35,344 nt of DNA from assembly GCA_035625915.1 (NCBI GenBank), contig DASPOR010000165.1:1-35344 (forward strand). Reading direction: 5' to 3'. Positions 7,277 through 16,258 of the stretch are shown here, one piece after another (within the stretch, counting starts at the first letter, position 1; each line of letters opens with the position of its first letter). A program made the position numbers and the translations under genes. The notes beneath the pieces were generated by a model, which was given only the letters and a program-made list of their open reading frames with translations, had not been told where the DNA came from and searched no databases. Source of the DNA: Alphaproteobacteria bacterium. GTDB lineage: Bacteria > Pseudomonadota > Alphaproteobacteria > JACZXZ01.

Positions 7277-8263
7277 ATGAAGGTACTGATCACGGGCGGG
7301 GCCGGATTCATCGGGCGGATGCTCGCGGAGAAAATTCTTGCCCGTGGCACGCTGACGGCGCCGACCGGCGCGGCGACGGCGATTGACGAACTCGTGCTGT
7401 TCGACGCGGTGCCCCCACCCGCACCCCGCAAAGCCCTCGAAGGCCGCGTCAAGACCGTCACCGGCGACGTTTCCGACAAGGTGCAGGTCGATGCCCTGAT
7501 CGACCGTCCGGATATGTCGGTTTTTCATCTTGCGTCCATCGTGAGTGCGGGCGGGGAGCAGGATTTCGATCTGGCTCTGCGCGTCAACCTCGACGGCGGA
7601 CGGCATATCCTCGAGGCGTGCCGCCGATTGGGGTCGAAGCCGCGTTTGGTGTTCACCAGCTCGATCGCCGTCTTCGGTCCTCCGGGGATGACGAAGCGCG
7701 TCGACGATTTCACGAAAGAGACGCCGCAGACGACCTACGGCGTCACCAAGGCGATTGGCGAGCTTCTCGTCAATGACTACACGCGCAAAGGCTATCTGGA
7801 CGGCCGCTCGGCGCGCCTGCCGACCGTAATCGTCCGGCCCGGCAAGCCCAACAAGGCTGCATCGAGTTTTGCGAGTGGGGTCATCCGCGAACCCCTCAAC
7901 GGCGAGGCGTGCCACCTTCCGGTCGCACTCGAAACCGTGATGCCGGCACTTGGCTATCGGTCGATCGTCGAGAACCTGATCCGTCTCCATGAGGTGAGCG
8001 GAGAGGCGATCGGAGCCGACCGCGCTGTCAGTTTCCCAAGCCTCGACTTGACGGTTGGCGAGATGATTGCCGGCCTGAAGCGCGTCGCCGCCGGTCGCAA
8101 GCTCGGGCCGATCGAGCTGAGGCCCGACGCGGAAATCCAGCGCATCGTCGCCGGCTGGCCGACCGGAACCGCGTGGGCCAAGGCGAAGGCGCTCGGTCTC
8201 GTGTGCGATCCCGACGTCGATTCGATCATCCGCGCTTATATCGAGGACTTCCTTGAGAATTGA
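7277..8263 (+). CDS. denD: DenD-like NAD-dependent sugar-acid dehydrogenase (extended SDR)
   Basis: 328 residues of the extended SDR/epimerase superfamily. The Rossmann motif is ITGGAGFIG (G7-x2-G10-x2-G13). The catalytic set is Ser128/Ser129 (VFTSSIAVFG) and Y154-x3-K158 (TTYGVTKAIGE). Overall layout, including the RPGKPNKAASSFASGVIREPL segment, resembles D-erythronate dehydrogenase DenD, which oxidises D-erythronate to 2-oxo-tetronate in the four-carbon sugar-acid pathway. A GGGGAGG ribosome binding site precedes the ATG. It lies 69 bases after the ammonia-lyase and 69 before a second SDR, so a three-gene transcript is possible. The kinase and aldolase partners (otnK, otnC) are absent here, so the substrate remains inferred and the symbol is tentative. 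Confidence 0.75.
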   Translation: MKVLITGGAGFIGRMLAEKILARGTLTAPTGAATAIDELVLFDAVPPPAPRKALEGRVKTVTGDVSDKVQVDALIDRPDMSVFHLASIVSAGGEQDFDLALRVNLDGGRHILEACRRLGSKPRLVFTSSIAVFGPPGMTKRVDDFTKETPQTTYGVTKAIGELLVNDYTRKGYLDGRSARLPTVIVRPGKPNKAASSFASGVIREPLNGEACHLPVALETVMPALGYRSIVENLIRLHEVSGEAIGADRAVSFPSLDLTVGEMIAGLKRVAAGRKLGPIELRPDAEIQRIVAGWPTGTAWAKAKALGLVCDPDVDSIIRAYIEDFLEN

Positions 8264-8332
8264 TCGCACGGCGCCGGGCGAGACGTCCGACGCAAGAACA
8301 GGTCGATACGCTCAGGAAGGCAGGGAGATGAC

Positions 8333-9088
8333 ATGCGACTGAAGGGCAAGGTTGCGATCGTTACGGGCGGGGGTTCGGGATTCGGCGAGGGGATCGCGCG
8401 CCGCTTCGCATCCGAAGGTGCAAGTGTGGTCGTCGCCGACATCAACGACCGTGCCGGCGAGCATGTCGCGGAGTCGGTCGCGGGCTCGGGCGGTCGTGCC
8501 GACTATATCCACGCGGACGTGACGTTGGGCAAAGACGTCGCGGCGATGGTGGCGCGGGCGAGCGAGCGTTTCGGCGGCCTCGATATCGTCGTCAACAACG
8601 CCGGAATGCCCCAACGCAACGGCCCCATGCTCGGCGTCGACGAGGCGACCTTCGACCGTATCTTCGCGGTCAACGTGAAGAGCATTTACCTCGCGGCCTT
8701 CCACGCGGTTCCCGTCCTCGAAGGTCGCGGCGGGGGCGTCATCATCAACACGGCGTCGACCGCCGGTTTGCGGCCGCGCCCCGGCCTCGTCTGGTATAAC
8801 GGCAGCAAAGGTGCGGCGATCTCCCTCACCAAGGCGATGGCGATCGAACTCGCACCCAAGAAAATTCGAGTCAATTGCCTGTGCCCCGTCGCGGGCGACA
8901 CGCCGATGCTGGCCGACTTCATGGGCGGCGATACGCCGGAGAACCGCGCGCGCTTCGTGGCAAGCGTGCCCCTTGGGCGATTGAGCCGGCCCGAGGACAT
9001 CGCGAATGCCGCCCTCTATCTCGCCTCGGACGAAGCGGAGTTCATCACGGGCGTTGCCCTCGAGGTCGATGGCGGGCGATGCATTTAG
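8333..9088 (+). CDS. Classical short-chain dehydrogenase/reductase
   Basis: 251 residues, a standard classical SDR. Cofactor-binding TGGGSGFG spans 11-18, the aspartate in VVVADIND at the end of strand beta-2 favours NAD(H), and NNAG lies at 88-91. The catalytic residues are S142 (NTASTAG), Y155 and K159 (YNGSKG). The C-terminal GRLSRPEDIANAALYLASDE and TGVALEVDGG blocks are those of FabG/glucose dehydrogenase-like members. An AGGGAGATGAC ribosome binding site precedes the ATG. Co-orientation with the DenD-like gene suggests a shared catabolic role, perhaps on a sugar acid or polyol, but classical SDR substrates cannot be read from sequence. Confidence 0.88.
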   Translation: MRLKGKVAIVTGGGSGFGEGIARRFASEGASVVVADINDRAGEHVAESVAGSGGRADYIHADVTLGKDVAAMVARASERFGGLDIVVNNAGMPQRNGPMLGVDEATFDRIFAVNVKSIYLAAFHAVPVLEGRGGGVIINTASTAGLRPRPGLVWYNGSKGAAISLTKAMAIELAPKKIRVNCLCPVAGDTPMLADFMGGDTPENRARFVASVPLGRLSRPEDIANAALYLASDEAEFITGVALEVDGGRCI

Positions 9089-9120
9089 GACGAGATCGGA
9101 TAGGTCGCGATGCACGAGAC

Positions 9121-9151
9121 AAAACGGCCCGAAGCTTTGGCTCCGGGCCGT
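9121..9151 (-). terminator. Intrinsic terminator of the BI-1 family gene
   Basis: On the minus strand ACGGCCCG ... CGGGCCGT forms an 8-bp perfect outer stem (plus-strand arms 9124-9131 and 9144-9151), extended by an AGC/GCT inner pair, and runs directly into TTTTGT. It lies 26 bases past the BI-1 gene stop. It also separates that gene from the convergent SDR gene, but no T-run follows on the plus strand. Confidence 0.8.
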
Positions 9152-9176
9152 CGTTGCGTCAGGCGTCTGCTGCGGC

Positions 9177-9893
9177 TCAGTCGCGGCGATTGCCGAAGAG
9201 CTGGAGCAGCAGGAGGAAGAGGTTGATGAAGTCGAGATAGAGGCGGAGTGCGCCCATCACCGACTTCTTTGTGGCGACCGAGCCGTCGTCGCCCGCGTAG
9301 TAGATTTCCTTGATCGACTGGGTGTCGTAGGCCGTGAGGCCGGCGAACACCAGCACGCCGATCACGGAAATCGCGAATTGCAGGCCGCTCGAATGCAGGA
9401 AGAGGTTCACAAGTCCGGCGATGATGATGCCGATAAGGCCGATCATCAGGAACGATGCGAAGCCGGAGAGATCGCGCTTCGTCGTGTAGCCGTAAAGACT
9501 CAAGCCCGCGAACGACCCTGCCGTGATGAAGAAGACGCGCGCGATGCTCTCGCCCGTGTAAACCACGAAGATCGAGGCGAGCGAAACGCCCATGAGTGCG
9601 GCGTAGACCCAAAAGAGCGCTTGGGCGGTAGAGGCCTGCATGGCGTTGATCCGGGCACTCAGGAAGAACACGAGCCCGAGCGGCGCCAACACGACGAGCC
9701 AGAAGAGCGGCGTGCCGAAGATCGCGTGCATGGCCTCGGGCGACGACGACACCCCGTAGGCGACAACCCCCGTGAGCGCCAGGCCCGAAGCCATGTAGTT
9801 GTAGACGCGCAGCATATAGCTGCGCAGCCCCTCGTCGATCTCGGCGCGTTCGACCGTGCGGGAGACGACGCGGCCTTGCTCGCGAATATCCAT
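9177..9893 (-). CDS. Bax inhibitor-1/YccA family inner-membrane protein
   Basis: 238 residues with seven hydrophobic segments between about 30 and 235, the layout of the BI-1/TMBIM family (E. coli YbhL, YccA). Bacterial members are inner-membrane proteins; some form pH-sensitive calcium leaks and YccA modulates FtsH proteolysis. The conserved C-terminal signature is seen as GLTAYDTQSIKEIYY, with the paired aspartate of the last helices in YLDFINLFLLLLQLFG. An ATG four codons upstream (9905) overlaps the Shine-Dalgarno: GAGG sits 6 bases before the ATG at 9893, so that start is chosen. The gene is monocistronic, ended by the hairpin at 9121-9151. Family assignment is strong, role general. Confidence 0.9.
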   Translation of the reverse strand: MDIREQGRVVSRTVERAEIDEGLRSYMLRVYNYMASGLALTGVVAYGVSSSPEAMHAIFGTPLFWLVVLAPLGLVFFLSARINAMQASTAQALFWVYAALMGVSLASIFVVYTGESIARVFFITAGSFAGLSLYGYTTKRDLSGFASFLMIGLIGIIIAGLVNLFLHSSGLQFAISVIGVLVFAGLTAYDTQSIKEIYYAGDDGSVATKKSVMGALRLYLDFINLFLLLLQLFGNRRD

Positions 9894-10060
9894 TTTCACC
9901 CTCATGCGTCATGCGCCGCAGACGCTGCGGCGCGCATTTCCATACCCTATTTTGGCTTTGCCGTGGCGAAAATCAACTGGCTCGACTCGGATTTCCTTGT
10001 GCATCAGGCGACTACGGGTGACTAGCCCTGGTACAATGCGTTCCGAGGAACGCGCAAAGA

Positions 10061-12667
10061 CTATTCGTTGCGCAAAAGCGGGGCCGGCCGCTGGCCAAGC
10101 GCGCGCCAAGTCCCCGCGAAGCCGAGGACAAGGGTGAGGACCGAACAGCCGAGGATGGTCAGTGCGACAACGCCCGGAAGGAATAGCCAGCTCCCGTGCA
10201 TGACCCGGGTCACGACGAGAAATGCGGCAAGGGTTCCGATGCCGGCGGCGACCGCCGCAGCCGCTGCGCCGAGGACGCCGTATTCGATTGCGAAGGTGGC
10301 GAGCAGCGTGCGGCGCGTAGCCCCCAGCACCTTGAGGACAACGGCGTCGTAAGTTCGCCGCTTATGCTCGGCGGCGATCGCACCACCAAGCACCAGCGTT
10401 CCGGCGATGAGGGTGAAGAGTGCCGTGAGCCGTACCGCGGCACTCGCTTTGCCGAGAATCTCTGCCACGGCGTCGAGCGCGTCCTTGACGCGAATTGCCG
10501 TGATGTTCGCGTAGCGGTCCGTGACCGCACGCAGGATCGGCTCCTCCGCCTCCGGCGTCGCCATCGCCGTCGCGATATACGTCTTGGGCGCACCGTCGAG
10601 CACGCCGGGCGAGAACAGCATCACGAAATTGATTCCAAGGGTGGACCAGTCGATCTCGCGCAAGGACGCGATGCGCGCCGTCACTTCGCGCCCCAGGACG
10701 TTGACCGTCAGCGTATCGCCGATGCCCAAGCCGAAGTCCTTCGCCACCCCGGCATCGAGGGAGACGAGCGGCTCGCCGGAATAATCGCTCGGCCACCATT
10801 TTCCCGAGACGACGCGCGTGCCGCGCGGCGGCGTTGCCGCATAGGTGAGGCCCCGATCGCTGTCGAGCACCCAGGCCGAACGAGGATTCGTCCGGGCGCG
10901 GTCGGCCTCCACACCGTTGATCTTCGTGATGCGGCCGCGCAGGCTCGGCACCTGCTGAATGTCGCCGGCCCCGGGCACGCCGCGCACCGCCGCGTCGAAG
11001 CCCGCGAGTTCGTCGGGCTGAATGTCGATGAAATAGAATGCCGGTGCGCCCTGGGGTAGCTCCTCGCGCACTTCGCGCGAGATGTCGCCCTCGACGAGAC
11101 CGACGGCGACGAGGAGCGTCAAGCCGACTCCGAGCGAGAGGACCACGCTCGGCGTGGGTGCGCCCGGCCTGTGGAGATTGGCAAGGGCAAGGCGCAGCGT
11201 GGGCCGCCCGCCCATTGTCGCTGGCATCCGGCTTGCCTGACGCGCGAGGGCCGCGATCGCCCATGCCGACAGCCTGAATGCCGCCAAGGTCAGGATTGCG
11301 CCAAGAACGAACCACCGTGCGACAGGCTTGTCCTGAGCCGATAGCACGGTGAGTGCGGCAAGTGCTGTGCCGGCCGCGATGAGGGCCAATGCATAGCCAA
11401 GGCGGGGCCAATGGCGTAAGGGCGCCACGACGTTGCGGAAAAGATGTGCCGCCGGCACGTCGCGCGCCCCGGCGAGCGGCCAGAGTGTGAAGGCAAGCGT
11501 GGTCAAAAGGCCATAAGCCGCGGCAAGAGCGAGGGCTTGCGGATATATTCCAACATGCGCGACGACAGGCAAAATCTTCGCCACCACCCCCGAGAGAAGG
11601 AATGGCACGGCCGCACCAAGCGCCAACCCTAGCGCGATCCCACCCAATGAAATCGCCAGCATCTGAATCAGATAAATCCGAAAGACGAGGCGGCCCGGAG
11701 CACCCAGGCATTTGAGAATCGCGATCGTCGCCGCGCGCCCGTCGAGATACGCCTTCACGGCGTTGGCGATGCCGACCCCGCCGACAAGAAGAGACGTAAG
11801 GCCGACAAGCGTGAGGAAGAGTGCAATACGATCGAGGAATTGCTGGAGCCGCGGTGTCGCGTTGTAGAGGCTTCGCGCATGCCAACCCGCGTCGGGAAAA
11901 CGGGCCGAAATCTCGTCGAGCCAAGCGCGTGTATCGACGGCGGGTGGGAGCTTCACCCGATAGTGATATTGCACGATGCTGCCCGGCTGGATCAGACCGG
12001 TCGCGGCCAAGCTCGCGCGGCCGACCATCAGGCGGGGCCCGAGGATGAAGATGGCCGAACCGCGATCGGGCTCGCGTGCAAGGGCTGCGCGCAACTCGAA
12101 AATCGCTTCGCCGACCTTGATGCGCGCGCCGAGCTTGAGGCCGAGGGCGGCCAGCACGTCGCGGTCGGCGACCGCACCCCACGCACCGTCTATCAACGCG
12201 AAAGCATCGGCGGGGCGAAGGGGAGGTGCGAGTTCGAGTGCGCCGTAGAGCGGATAAGCGTCATCGACCGCCTTGAGTTCTACGAGAATGCGGCGGCCCG
12301 TACCCTCGGCGGGATCGGCCGCACGCGTCATGGCCCTGAGATCGGCCACCGTCGAGACGGTTCCCGCCTCGGTGAGTGCTGCATATTCCGCTGCACTCGC
12401 CTCGCGGTGGCTGAGGGTCAGGTCGGCATCACCCCCGAGGAGTGCGCGCGCATCGCCCTTGAGGGCGGAATCGACCGCAGCCGAGAGCGAACCCACGGCG
12501 GCGATGGCGCCAACGCCAAGGGCGAGGCACGCAAGGAAGACGCGAAAGCCTTTGAGGCCGCCGCGCAATTCCCGCCGGGCGAGGCGCAGGGCCAACCGAA
12601 CGCCATTTATATCGCCTTGGCCGGCGCCGCCATGACCTTTGGCGGGCGGGGATGAGAGGGAATTCAT
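10061..12667 (-). CDS. ybbP: YbbP-type ABC transporter permease (FtsX family)
   Basis: 868 residues, the size of YbbP-like permeases. A first transmembrane helix at about 43-65 is followed by a ~200-residue periplasmic domain, then a bundle of helices at ~270-470, a second periplasmic domain, and a C-terminal FtsX core (helices near 750-770, 785-815 and 825-850). The charged KAYLDGRAATIAILKCLGAPGR and EHKRRTYDAVVLKVLGATRR segments are the cytosolic coupling elements duplicated in this family. Its first codon overlaps the ATPase stop (ATGA at 12664-12667), showing translational coupling. In E. coli the YbbA-YbbP pair sits beside TesA; here a TesA-like arylesterase is divergent from the same pair, so the neighbourhood is conserved. 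The exported substrate is unknown; lipid or lipoprotein extraction is an inference. Confidence 0.88.
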   Translation of the reverse strand: MNSLSSPPAKGHGGAGQGDINGVRLALRLARRELRGGLKGFRVFLACLALGVGAIAAVGSLSAAVDSALKGDARALLGGDADLTLSHREASAAEYAALTEAGTVSTVADLRAMTRAADPAEGTGRRILVELKAVDDAYPLYGALELAPPLRPADAFALIDGAWGAVADRDVLAALGLKLGARIKVGEAIFELRAALAREPDRGSAIFILGPRLMVGRASLAATGLIQPGSIVQYHYRVKLPPAVDTRAWLDEISARFPDAGWHARSLYNATPRLQQFLDRIALFLTLVGLTSLLVGGVGIANAVKAYLDGRAATIAILKCLGAPGRLVFRIYLIQMLAISLGGIALGLALGAAVPFLLSGVVAKILPVVAHVGIYPQALALAAAYGLLTTLAFTLWPLAGARDVPAAHLFRNVVAPLRHWPRLGYALALIAAGTALAALTVLSAQDKPVARWFVLGAILTLAAFRLSAWAIAALARQASRMPATMGGRPTLRLALANLHRPGAPTPSVVLSLGVGLTLLVAVGLVEGDISREVREELPQGAPAFYFIDIQPDELAGFDAAVRGVPGAGDIQQVPSLRGRITKINGVEADRARTNPRSAWVLDSDRGLTYAATPPRGTRVVSGKWWPSDYSGEPLVSLDAGVAKDFGLGIGDTLTVNVLGREVTARIASLREIDWSTLGINFVMLFSPGVLDGAPKTYIATAMATPEAEEPILRAVTDRYANITAIRVKDALDAVAEILGKASAAVRLTALFTLIAGTLVLGGAIAAEHKRRTYDAVVLKVLGATRRTLLATFAIEYGVLGAAAAAVAAGIGTLAAFLVVTRVMHGSWLFLPGVVALTILGCSVLTLVLGFAGTWRALGQRPAPLLRNE

Positions 12668-13389
12668 CGTCCCGCGGTAGCCCTCACCGCGACACGGCCG
12701 TCTTCGACGATCCTGCCATCCGCGAGACGCACGATGCGATCGCAGCGCGCGGCAATCGCGGGATCGTGCGTGATCAGGACCAGCGTCGTGCCGCGCCGGT
12801 GGTGAAGTGCAAAGAGCAACTCGATGATCGCTTCGCCGGTCGCGAGATCGAGATTGCCGGTCGGCTCATCGGCGAGAAGGAGGCGCGGCTCGGTCGCAAA
12901 TGCGCGCGCAAGGGCTACACGCTGCTGCTCTCCACCCGAGAGCTGGCCTGGGTAGTGACCGAGGCGAGGGCCAAGCCCGACCGCATCGAGCCCGGCCTCG
13001 GCACGCACGAAAGCGTCGGCAACGCCCGCGAACTCGAGCGGGATCGCCACGTTTTCAAGCGCCGTCATGGTTGGGATGAGGTGGAACGCCTGAAAAACGA
13101 TGCCGACATGATCCCGTCTGAATCGCGCGAGCGCGTCCTCGTCGAGCCCGGCAAGTGAGGTTCCCGCGACGACGACGCTGCCGCGCGTGGGTCGCTCCAG
13201 CCCGGCCACGAGCATCATCAATGAGGTCTTCCCGCTCCCCGACGGGCCGACCAGGCCAACGGTTTCGCCCGAGCCGACCGTGAGGTCGACGCCGCGCAGG
13301 ATGTTGACGATGCCCGCGGCACTCGCCAACTCTAGATGGAGATCGGCCAGTTGGATCATCGGGGCTTCAGGAAGTGCGGATTTTGGCAT
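12664..13389 (-). CDS. ybbA: YbbA-type ABC transporter ATP-binding protein
   Basis: 241 residues, LolD/YbbA class. Walker A is GPSGSGKT (48-55), the Q-loop is in [18 protein letters not shown], the signature is [14 protein letters not shown], Walker B is [12 protein letters not shown] and the switch histidine is in LVLITHDP. It energises the FtsX-type permease encoded immediately after it, with which it shares an ATGA overlap. An internal ATG at 13359 ([10 protein letters not shown]) is an alternative start giving the usual compact N-terminus. Its start region is divergent from, and nearly touches, that of the arylesterase gene. Confidence 0.92.
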   Translation of the reverse strand: MPKSALPEAPMIQLADLHLELASAAGIVNILRGVDLTVGSGETVGLVGPSGSGKTSLMMLVAGLERPTRGSVVVAGTSLAGLDEDALARFRRDHVGIVFQAFHLIPTMTALENVAIPLEFAGVADAFVRAEAGLDAVGLGPRLGHYPGQLSGGEQQRVALARAFATEPRLLLADEPTGNLDLATGEAIIELLFALHHRRGTTLVLITHDPAIAARCDRIVRLADGRIVEDGRVAVRATAGR

Positions 13390-13411
13390 GTCGGATTATA
13401 TCCGGAAGACG

Positions 13412-14119
13412 ATGAAGCGGCTTTTCCGCAGCACTGGAGCGGGCGGGCCGCCTCGAAAATGGCGTGACCCCGGATATTGGTCGCAAATGGCGTATTTCAA
13501 CATCTTGATACTCTTCTGCGCTTTCGCGGCCGGGCTGGCGCTCGACACGCAGGGTGTGCAAGCCAAGCCGGCCGCGCGCGTATTAGCACTGGGAGACAGT
13601 ATCACCGCGGGCTATGGCCTCTCGGCTTCGGAGAGCCTGCCGAGCAGGCTCGAGGCAGCACTGCGCGAGGGGGGCCATGCCGTCGAGGTGATCAATGGCG
13701 GCGTTTCCGGCGACACGACCGCAGGCGGATTGGCGCGGCTCGATTGGATGCTCGCCGACCATCCCGATCTCGTCATCGTCGAACTCGGCGGCAATGACGG
13801 CCTGCGCGGCCTCGACCCCAAGGAAAGCTATGCCAATCTCGACAAAATACTGACCAAGCTCGATGAGGCCAAAATCAAGGTGCTGCTTACCGGCATGTTG
13901 GCGCCACCCAATCTTGGCGCGGAATACGGGCGCGAGTTCGATGCGATCTTTCCCGAGCTCGCGAGGCGCCACGGCTGCCTCCTCTATCCCTTCATCCTTG
14001 ACGGTGTCGCGGCCAAACCCGAACTCAACCAATCCGACGGCATCCACCCCAATGCCAAGGGGGTCGAGGTCATCGTGGGCCGGCTTGCCCCTTACGTCGA
14101 GCGGGTCTTGGGCGGTTGA
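13412..14119 (+). CDS. tesA: TesA-type arylesterase/lysophospholipase (SGNH hydrolase)
   Basis: 235 residues from ATG 13412. The signal-like helix MAYFNILILFCAFAAGLA is followed by a Gln-Ala site, so the enzyme is probably periplasmic. The SGNH blocks are complete: block I GDSITAGYG with nucleophile S63, block II NGGVSGDT with oxyanion Gly, block III GGND with N128, and block V SDGIHPN with D209 and H212. TesA hydrolyses acyl esters, lysophospholipids and acyl-CoA thioesters. The frame is open far upstream, through the divergent ATPase gene, so the start needs a choice: 13412 has GGAAG just upstream, 13487 would begin directly at the signal peptide, and 13388 overlaps the divergent start codon. 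Association with YbbA-YbbP is a known neighbourhood. Confidence 0.88.
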   Translation: MKRLFRSTGAGGPPRKWRDPGYWSQMAYFNILILFCAFAAGLALDTQGVQAKPAARVLALGDSITAGYGLSASESLPSRLEAALREGGHAVEVINGGVSGDTTAGGLARLDWMLADHPDLVIVELGGNDGLRGLDPKESYANLDKILTKLDEAKIKVLLTGMLAPPNLGAEYGREFDAIFPELARRHGCLLYPFILDGVAAKPELNQSDGIHPNAKGVEVIVGRLAPYVERVLGG

Positions 14120-14275
14120 GGCGGTGGCTGCCGACAACCGACTTTTCGCAGGCCGCGACATGGGGTATTTGACGCGCAATCGAACGAGTATCCCCGACCC
14201 GCCGGCGAGCCGGATGCGGCGAGTGCGTGTCTCGACGCGGAACGAGCGGGCCGGGTGCTGGAAAGGACCTTACCC

Positions 14276-14887
14276 ATGATCCGCCTCTTCGTCGGTCTCG
14301 AGCTGCCGGCCGAAATGCGGACGTGGCTCTCGCTGCTTCGCGGTGGAGTGCCCGGGGCGCGCTGGGTCGATCCCGAGAACTACCACGTCACGGTCCGCTT
14401 CATCGGTGAGGTGGACGAAGGACGGTTCGACGACATTGCCTCGGCTTTATCGCGCATCCGTGCCTCGACATTCGACCTGACGCTCGAGGGCGTCTCGACG
14501 TTCGGCAAGGAAAGCATGCCGCACACGCTTTGGGTCGGCGTGCGCCGCAACGACACGCTCCAAGCCCTGCACGCCAAGGTCGATCGTGCGCTCGTCAATA
14601 TCGGTTTCGACCCGGAAGGCCGCAGATACTCGCCCCATGTCACCATCGCGCGCCTCAAAGTCGCCGCCACCATGCGCCTCGGCACCTTTGTCGCCGCCAA
14701 TTCGCTCTTTCGTGCGGGCCCGGCGCCGGTCGACGGCTTCGCGCTCTTCTCGAGCTTCCTTTCGCGCAATGGGGCGATCTACCGGCCGGAGGCCCGCTAT
14801 TCATTGGCCGGTGGCGTTCCGGAAGGAGAGGGGGATGAAGGCTTGGGCGTGGGCTTGGAGGATGGCGTCGAGGATGGTGCTGCCTGA
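14276..14887 (+). CDS. thpR: RNA 2',3'-cyclic phosphodiesterase (ThpR/LigT)
   Basis: 203 residues from ATG 14276, which has AAAGGA 8 bases upstream; an in-frame ATG at 14255 lacks this. It belongs to the 2H phosphoesterases: the two catalytic H-x-T-x tetrads are HVTV (in NYHVTVRFIGEV) and HVTI (in YSPHVTIARL). The enzyme opens 2',3'-cyclic phosphate ends of RNA to 2'-phosphate. The domain ends around the ARYSLAG segment, and the last ~25 residues are a Gly/Glu/Asp-rich tail not typical of the family. That tail is encoded opposite the low-complexity tail of the convergent serine hydrolase (91-base overlap). Confidence 0.88.
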   Translation: MIRLFVGLELPAEMRTWLSLLRGGVPGARWVDPENYHVTVRFIGEVDEGRFDDIASALSRIRASTFDLTLEGVSTFGKESMPHTLWVGVRRNDTLQALHAKVDRALVNIGFDPEGRRYSPHVTIARLKVAATMRLGTFVAANSLFRAGPAPVDGFALFSSFLSRNGAIYRPEARYSLAGGVPEGEGDEGLGVGLEDGVEDGAA

Positions 14888-16224
14888 GCCGGCGATCCCG
14901 CTTGCGGATCGGCGGTGCGCGGGAAGCGAATCGTCCCGCCCTCCTCGACCGCCTGGACGACGCGAAGGGCGATGACATCGAGCAAATCTTCATCTTCCGG
15001 ATCGTCGTTGATTGCGATCACAATCACTGTCTTGGTCGCCGGCTCGTAAAGCAGCATGTCGTTGTAGCCCGGCGAGGAGCCGGTATGGCCGTAGAAGGTG
15101 ATCCCCTCGATCCGGAGCCGCTCGACGCCAAGGCCATAACCGCTGCCCGGTGCGGCATCGTCGTCGGACGCGTCCACGAAATCGAGCATTTCATTGAGGC
15201 GGCGTTGTGACAACAACCGGCCGCCGAAGAGCGTGCGGGCCCAAATGACGAGATCGCCTGCATTCGTCACCATGCCGCCGTCCGCACCGCCGAGGGGCCA
15301 GGGATCGTCGGTCACGTCGACTCGACTGCCGTCGTCGCCGAGTTCGGAATAACCGTGGGCGAGCTTGTCCGCCGGCACTCGCTCCTCGCTCGCGAACCAG
15401 GTATGCGTGAGGCCGAGCGGCTCGAGGAAGTGGCGGCGGATCTCGGCCACGACAGAATGTCCCGTAACGTTTTGGACGACCAGCGACAGCAGCAGATAGT
15501 TGGTGTTGGAATAGTCGTAGCGTGTGCCCGGCGCCTCAAGGAGCTGGCTCGGCACGTAGTCGAGCAGCTCGGAGAGCGTCCACGCCTTCGCGCTGTGCGC
15601 GTGGACCGTATCCAGGAAATCATCGGTGATGTAGTCGTCGTAGCCCGAGGTGTGATTGAGAAGCTGGCGCAGCGTCACCCGCTCGGCGTTCGGCACCTTG
15701 GGCAGGTAACGGGAGAGCTTGTCGTCGAGATTGAGCAACCCTTCATCCGCCAGTTCGAGCACAATGGCCGCGATGAAGGTCTTTCCGATACTCGCAGCCT
15801 TGAATTCGATGTCCGGCGTCATCGGTGCTGCGGGCGCCACGCGGGCGCGGCCCGAGGCCTGAACGATCGGGGTCTGACCCTCGCGCGCCACGCCAAGGAC
15901 GATGCCCACGCTCTCGTCTTCTTTGATCGTGGAGTCGGCGAGCGCCTTGAGCCGGGCCGCGAGATCGTCCGCTCTGGCGGTGCCGGCGGCCACGAGGACG
16001 ACAAAAAGGCAGGCAGCCGCTCTCGTCCAAATCCGGCCCGCCGCCGGAGCGAAAGATGCGGCCCGCCGAGGCCGCTCGCCGCGTAAACCGAGTCCTGGAC
16101 GAGCCCGTAGAGAAAATAGGTTGCGAAATCCCAAGCGTGCCAATCGGCTTCGGGCCGTTGCCGACGGACCGAACTTGCGCTCAATCCCGCCGGGTTCGTC
16201 GTGCAATCGGTCGTTAATCCCCAT
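14797..16224 (-). CDS. Serine hydrolase, beta-lactamase/DD-peptidase fold (class C-like)
   Basis: 475 residues as drawn. The catalytic domain has S145-I-G-K148 (SxxK), Y238-S-N240 (YxN) and H381-T-G383 (HxG, the KTG equivalent), placing it with class C beta-lactamase-like esterases and D-alanyl-D-alanine carboxypeptidases. A hydrophobic signal-like stretch precedes ADDLAARL (about 66-86), so export is likely. The ~65 residues before it are arginine-rich and odd for an export signal, yet no ATG or GTG occurs between 16224 and the signal helix (only TTGs), so the start is uncertain. The C-terminus is a Pro/Ser/Thr/Lys-rich tail of ~35 residues overlapping thpR. Substrate unknown; the fold call is firm. 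Confidence 0.82.
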   Translation of the reverse strand: MGINDRLHDEPGGIERKFGPSATARSRLARLGFRNLFSLRARPGLGLRGERPRRAASFAPAAGRIWTRAAACLFVVLVAAGTARADDLAARLKALADSTIKEDESVGIVLGVAREGQTPIVQASGRARVAPAAPMTPDIEFKAASIGKTFIAAIVLELADEGLLNLDDKLSRYLPKVPNAERVTLRQLLNHTSGYDDYITDDFLDTVHAHSAKAWTLSELLDYVPSQLLEAPGTRYDYSNTNYLLLSLVVQNVTGHSVVAEIRRHFLEPLGLTHTWFASEERVPADKLAHGYSELGDDGSRVDVTDDPWPLGGADGGMVTNAGDLVIWARTLFGGRLLSQRRLNEMLDFVDASDDDAAPGSGYGLGVERLRIEGITFYGHTGSSPGYNDMLLYEPATKTVIVIAINDDPEDEDLLDVIALRVVQAVEEGGTIRFPRTADPQAGSPAQAAPSSTPSSKPTPKPSSPSPSGTPPANE

Positions 16225-16258
16225 GCGGCCTTCTGAATATCGTATGCTACGGGTGTCG

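Noticed and set aside
9124-9151. Terminator for the plus-strand SDR gene
   Set aside because: The hairpin is there, but the T-run follows only on the minus strand; for the SDR it is at best a partial stop.
9006-10025. 339-codon plus-strand frame opposite the BI-1 family gene
   Set aside because: Crosses the terminator and is antisense to a seven-helix membrane protein; composition is that of a shadow frame.
10362-12182. 606-codon minus-strand frame within the YbbP-like permease
   Set aside because: Out-of-frame reading of the permease; Arg-rich composition and no membrane segments, whereas the main frame has clear FtsX features.
13187-14119. Longer arylesterase starting at 13187
   Set aside because: The extra part is antisense to the ABC ATPase and would place 100 residues before the signal peptide.
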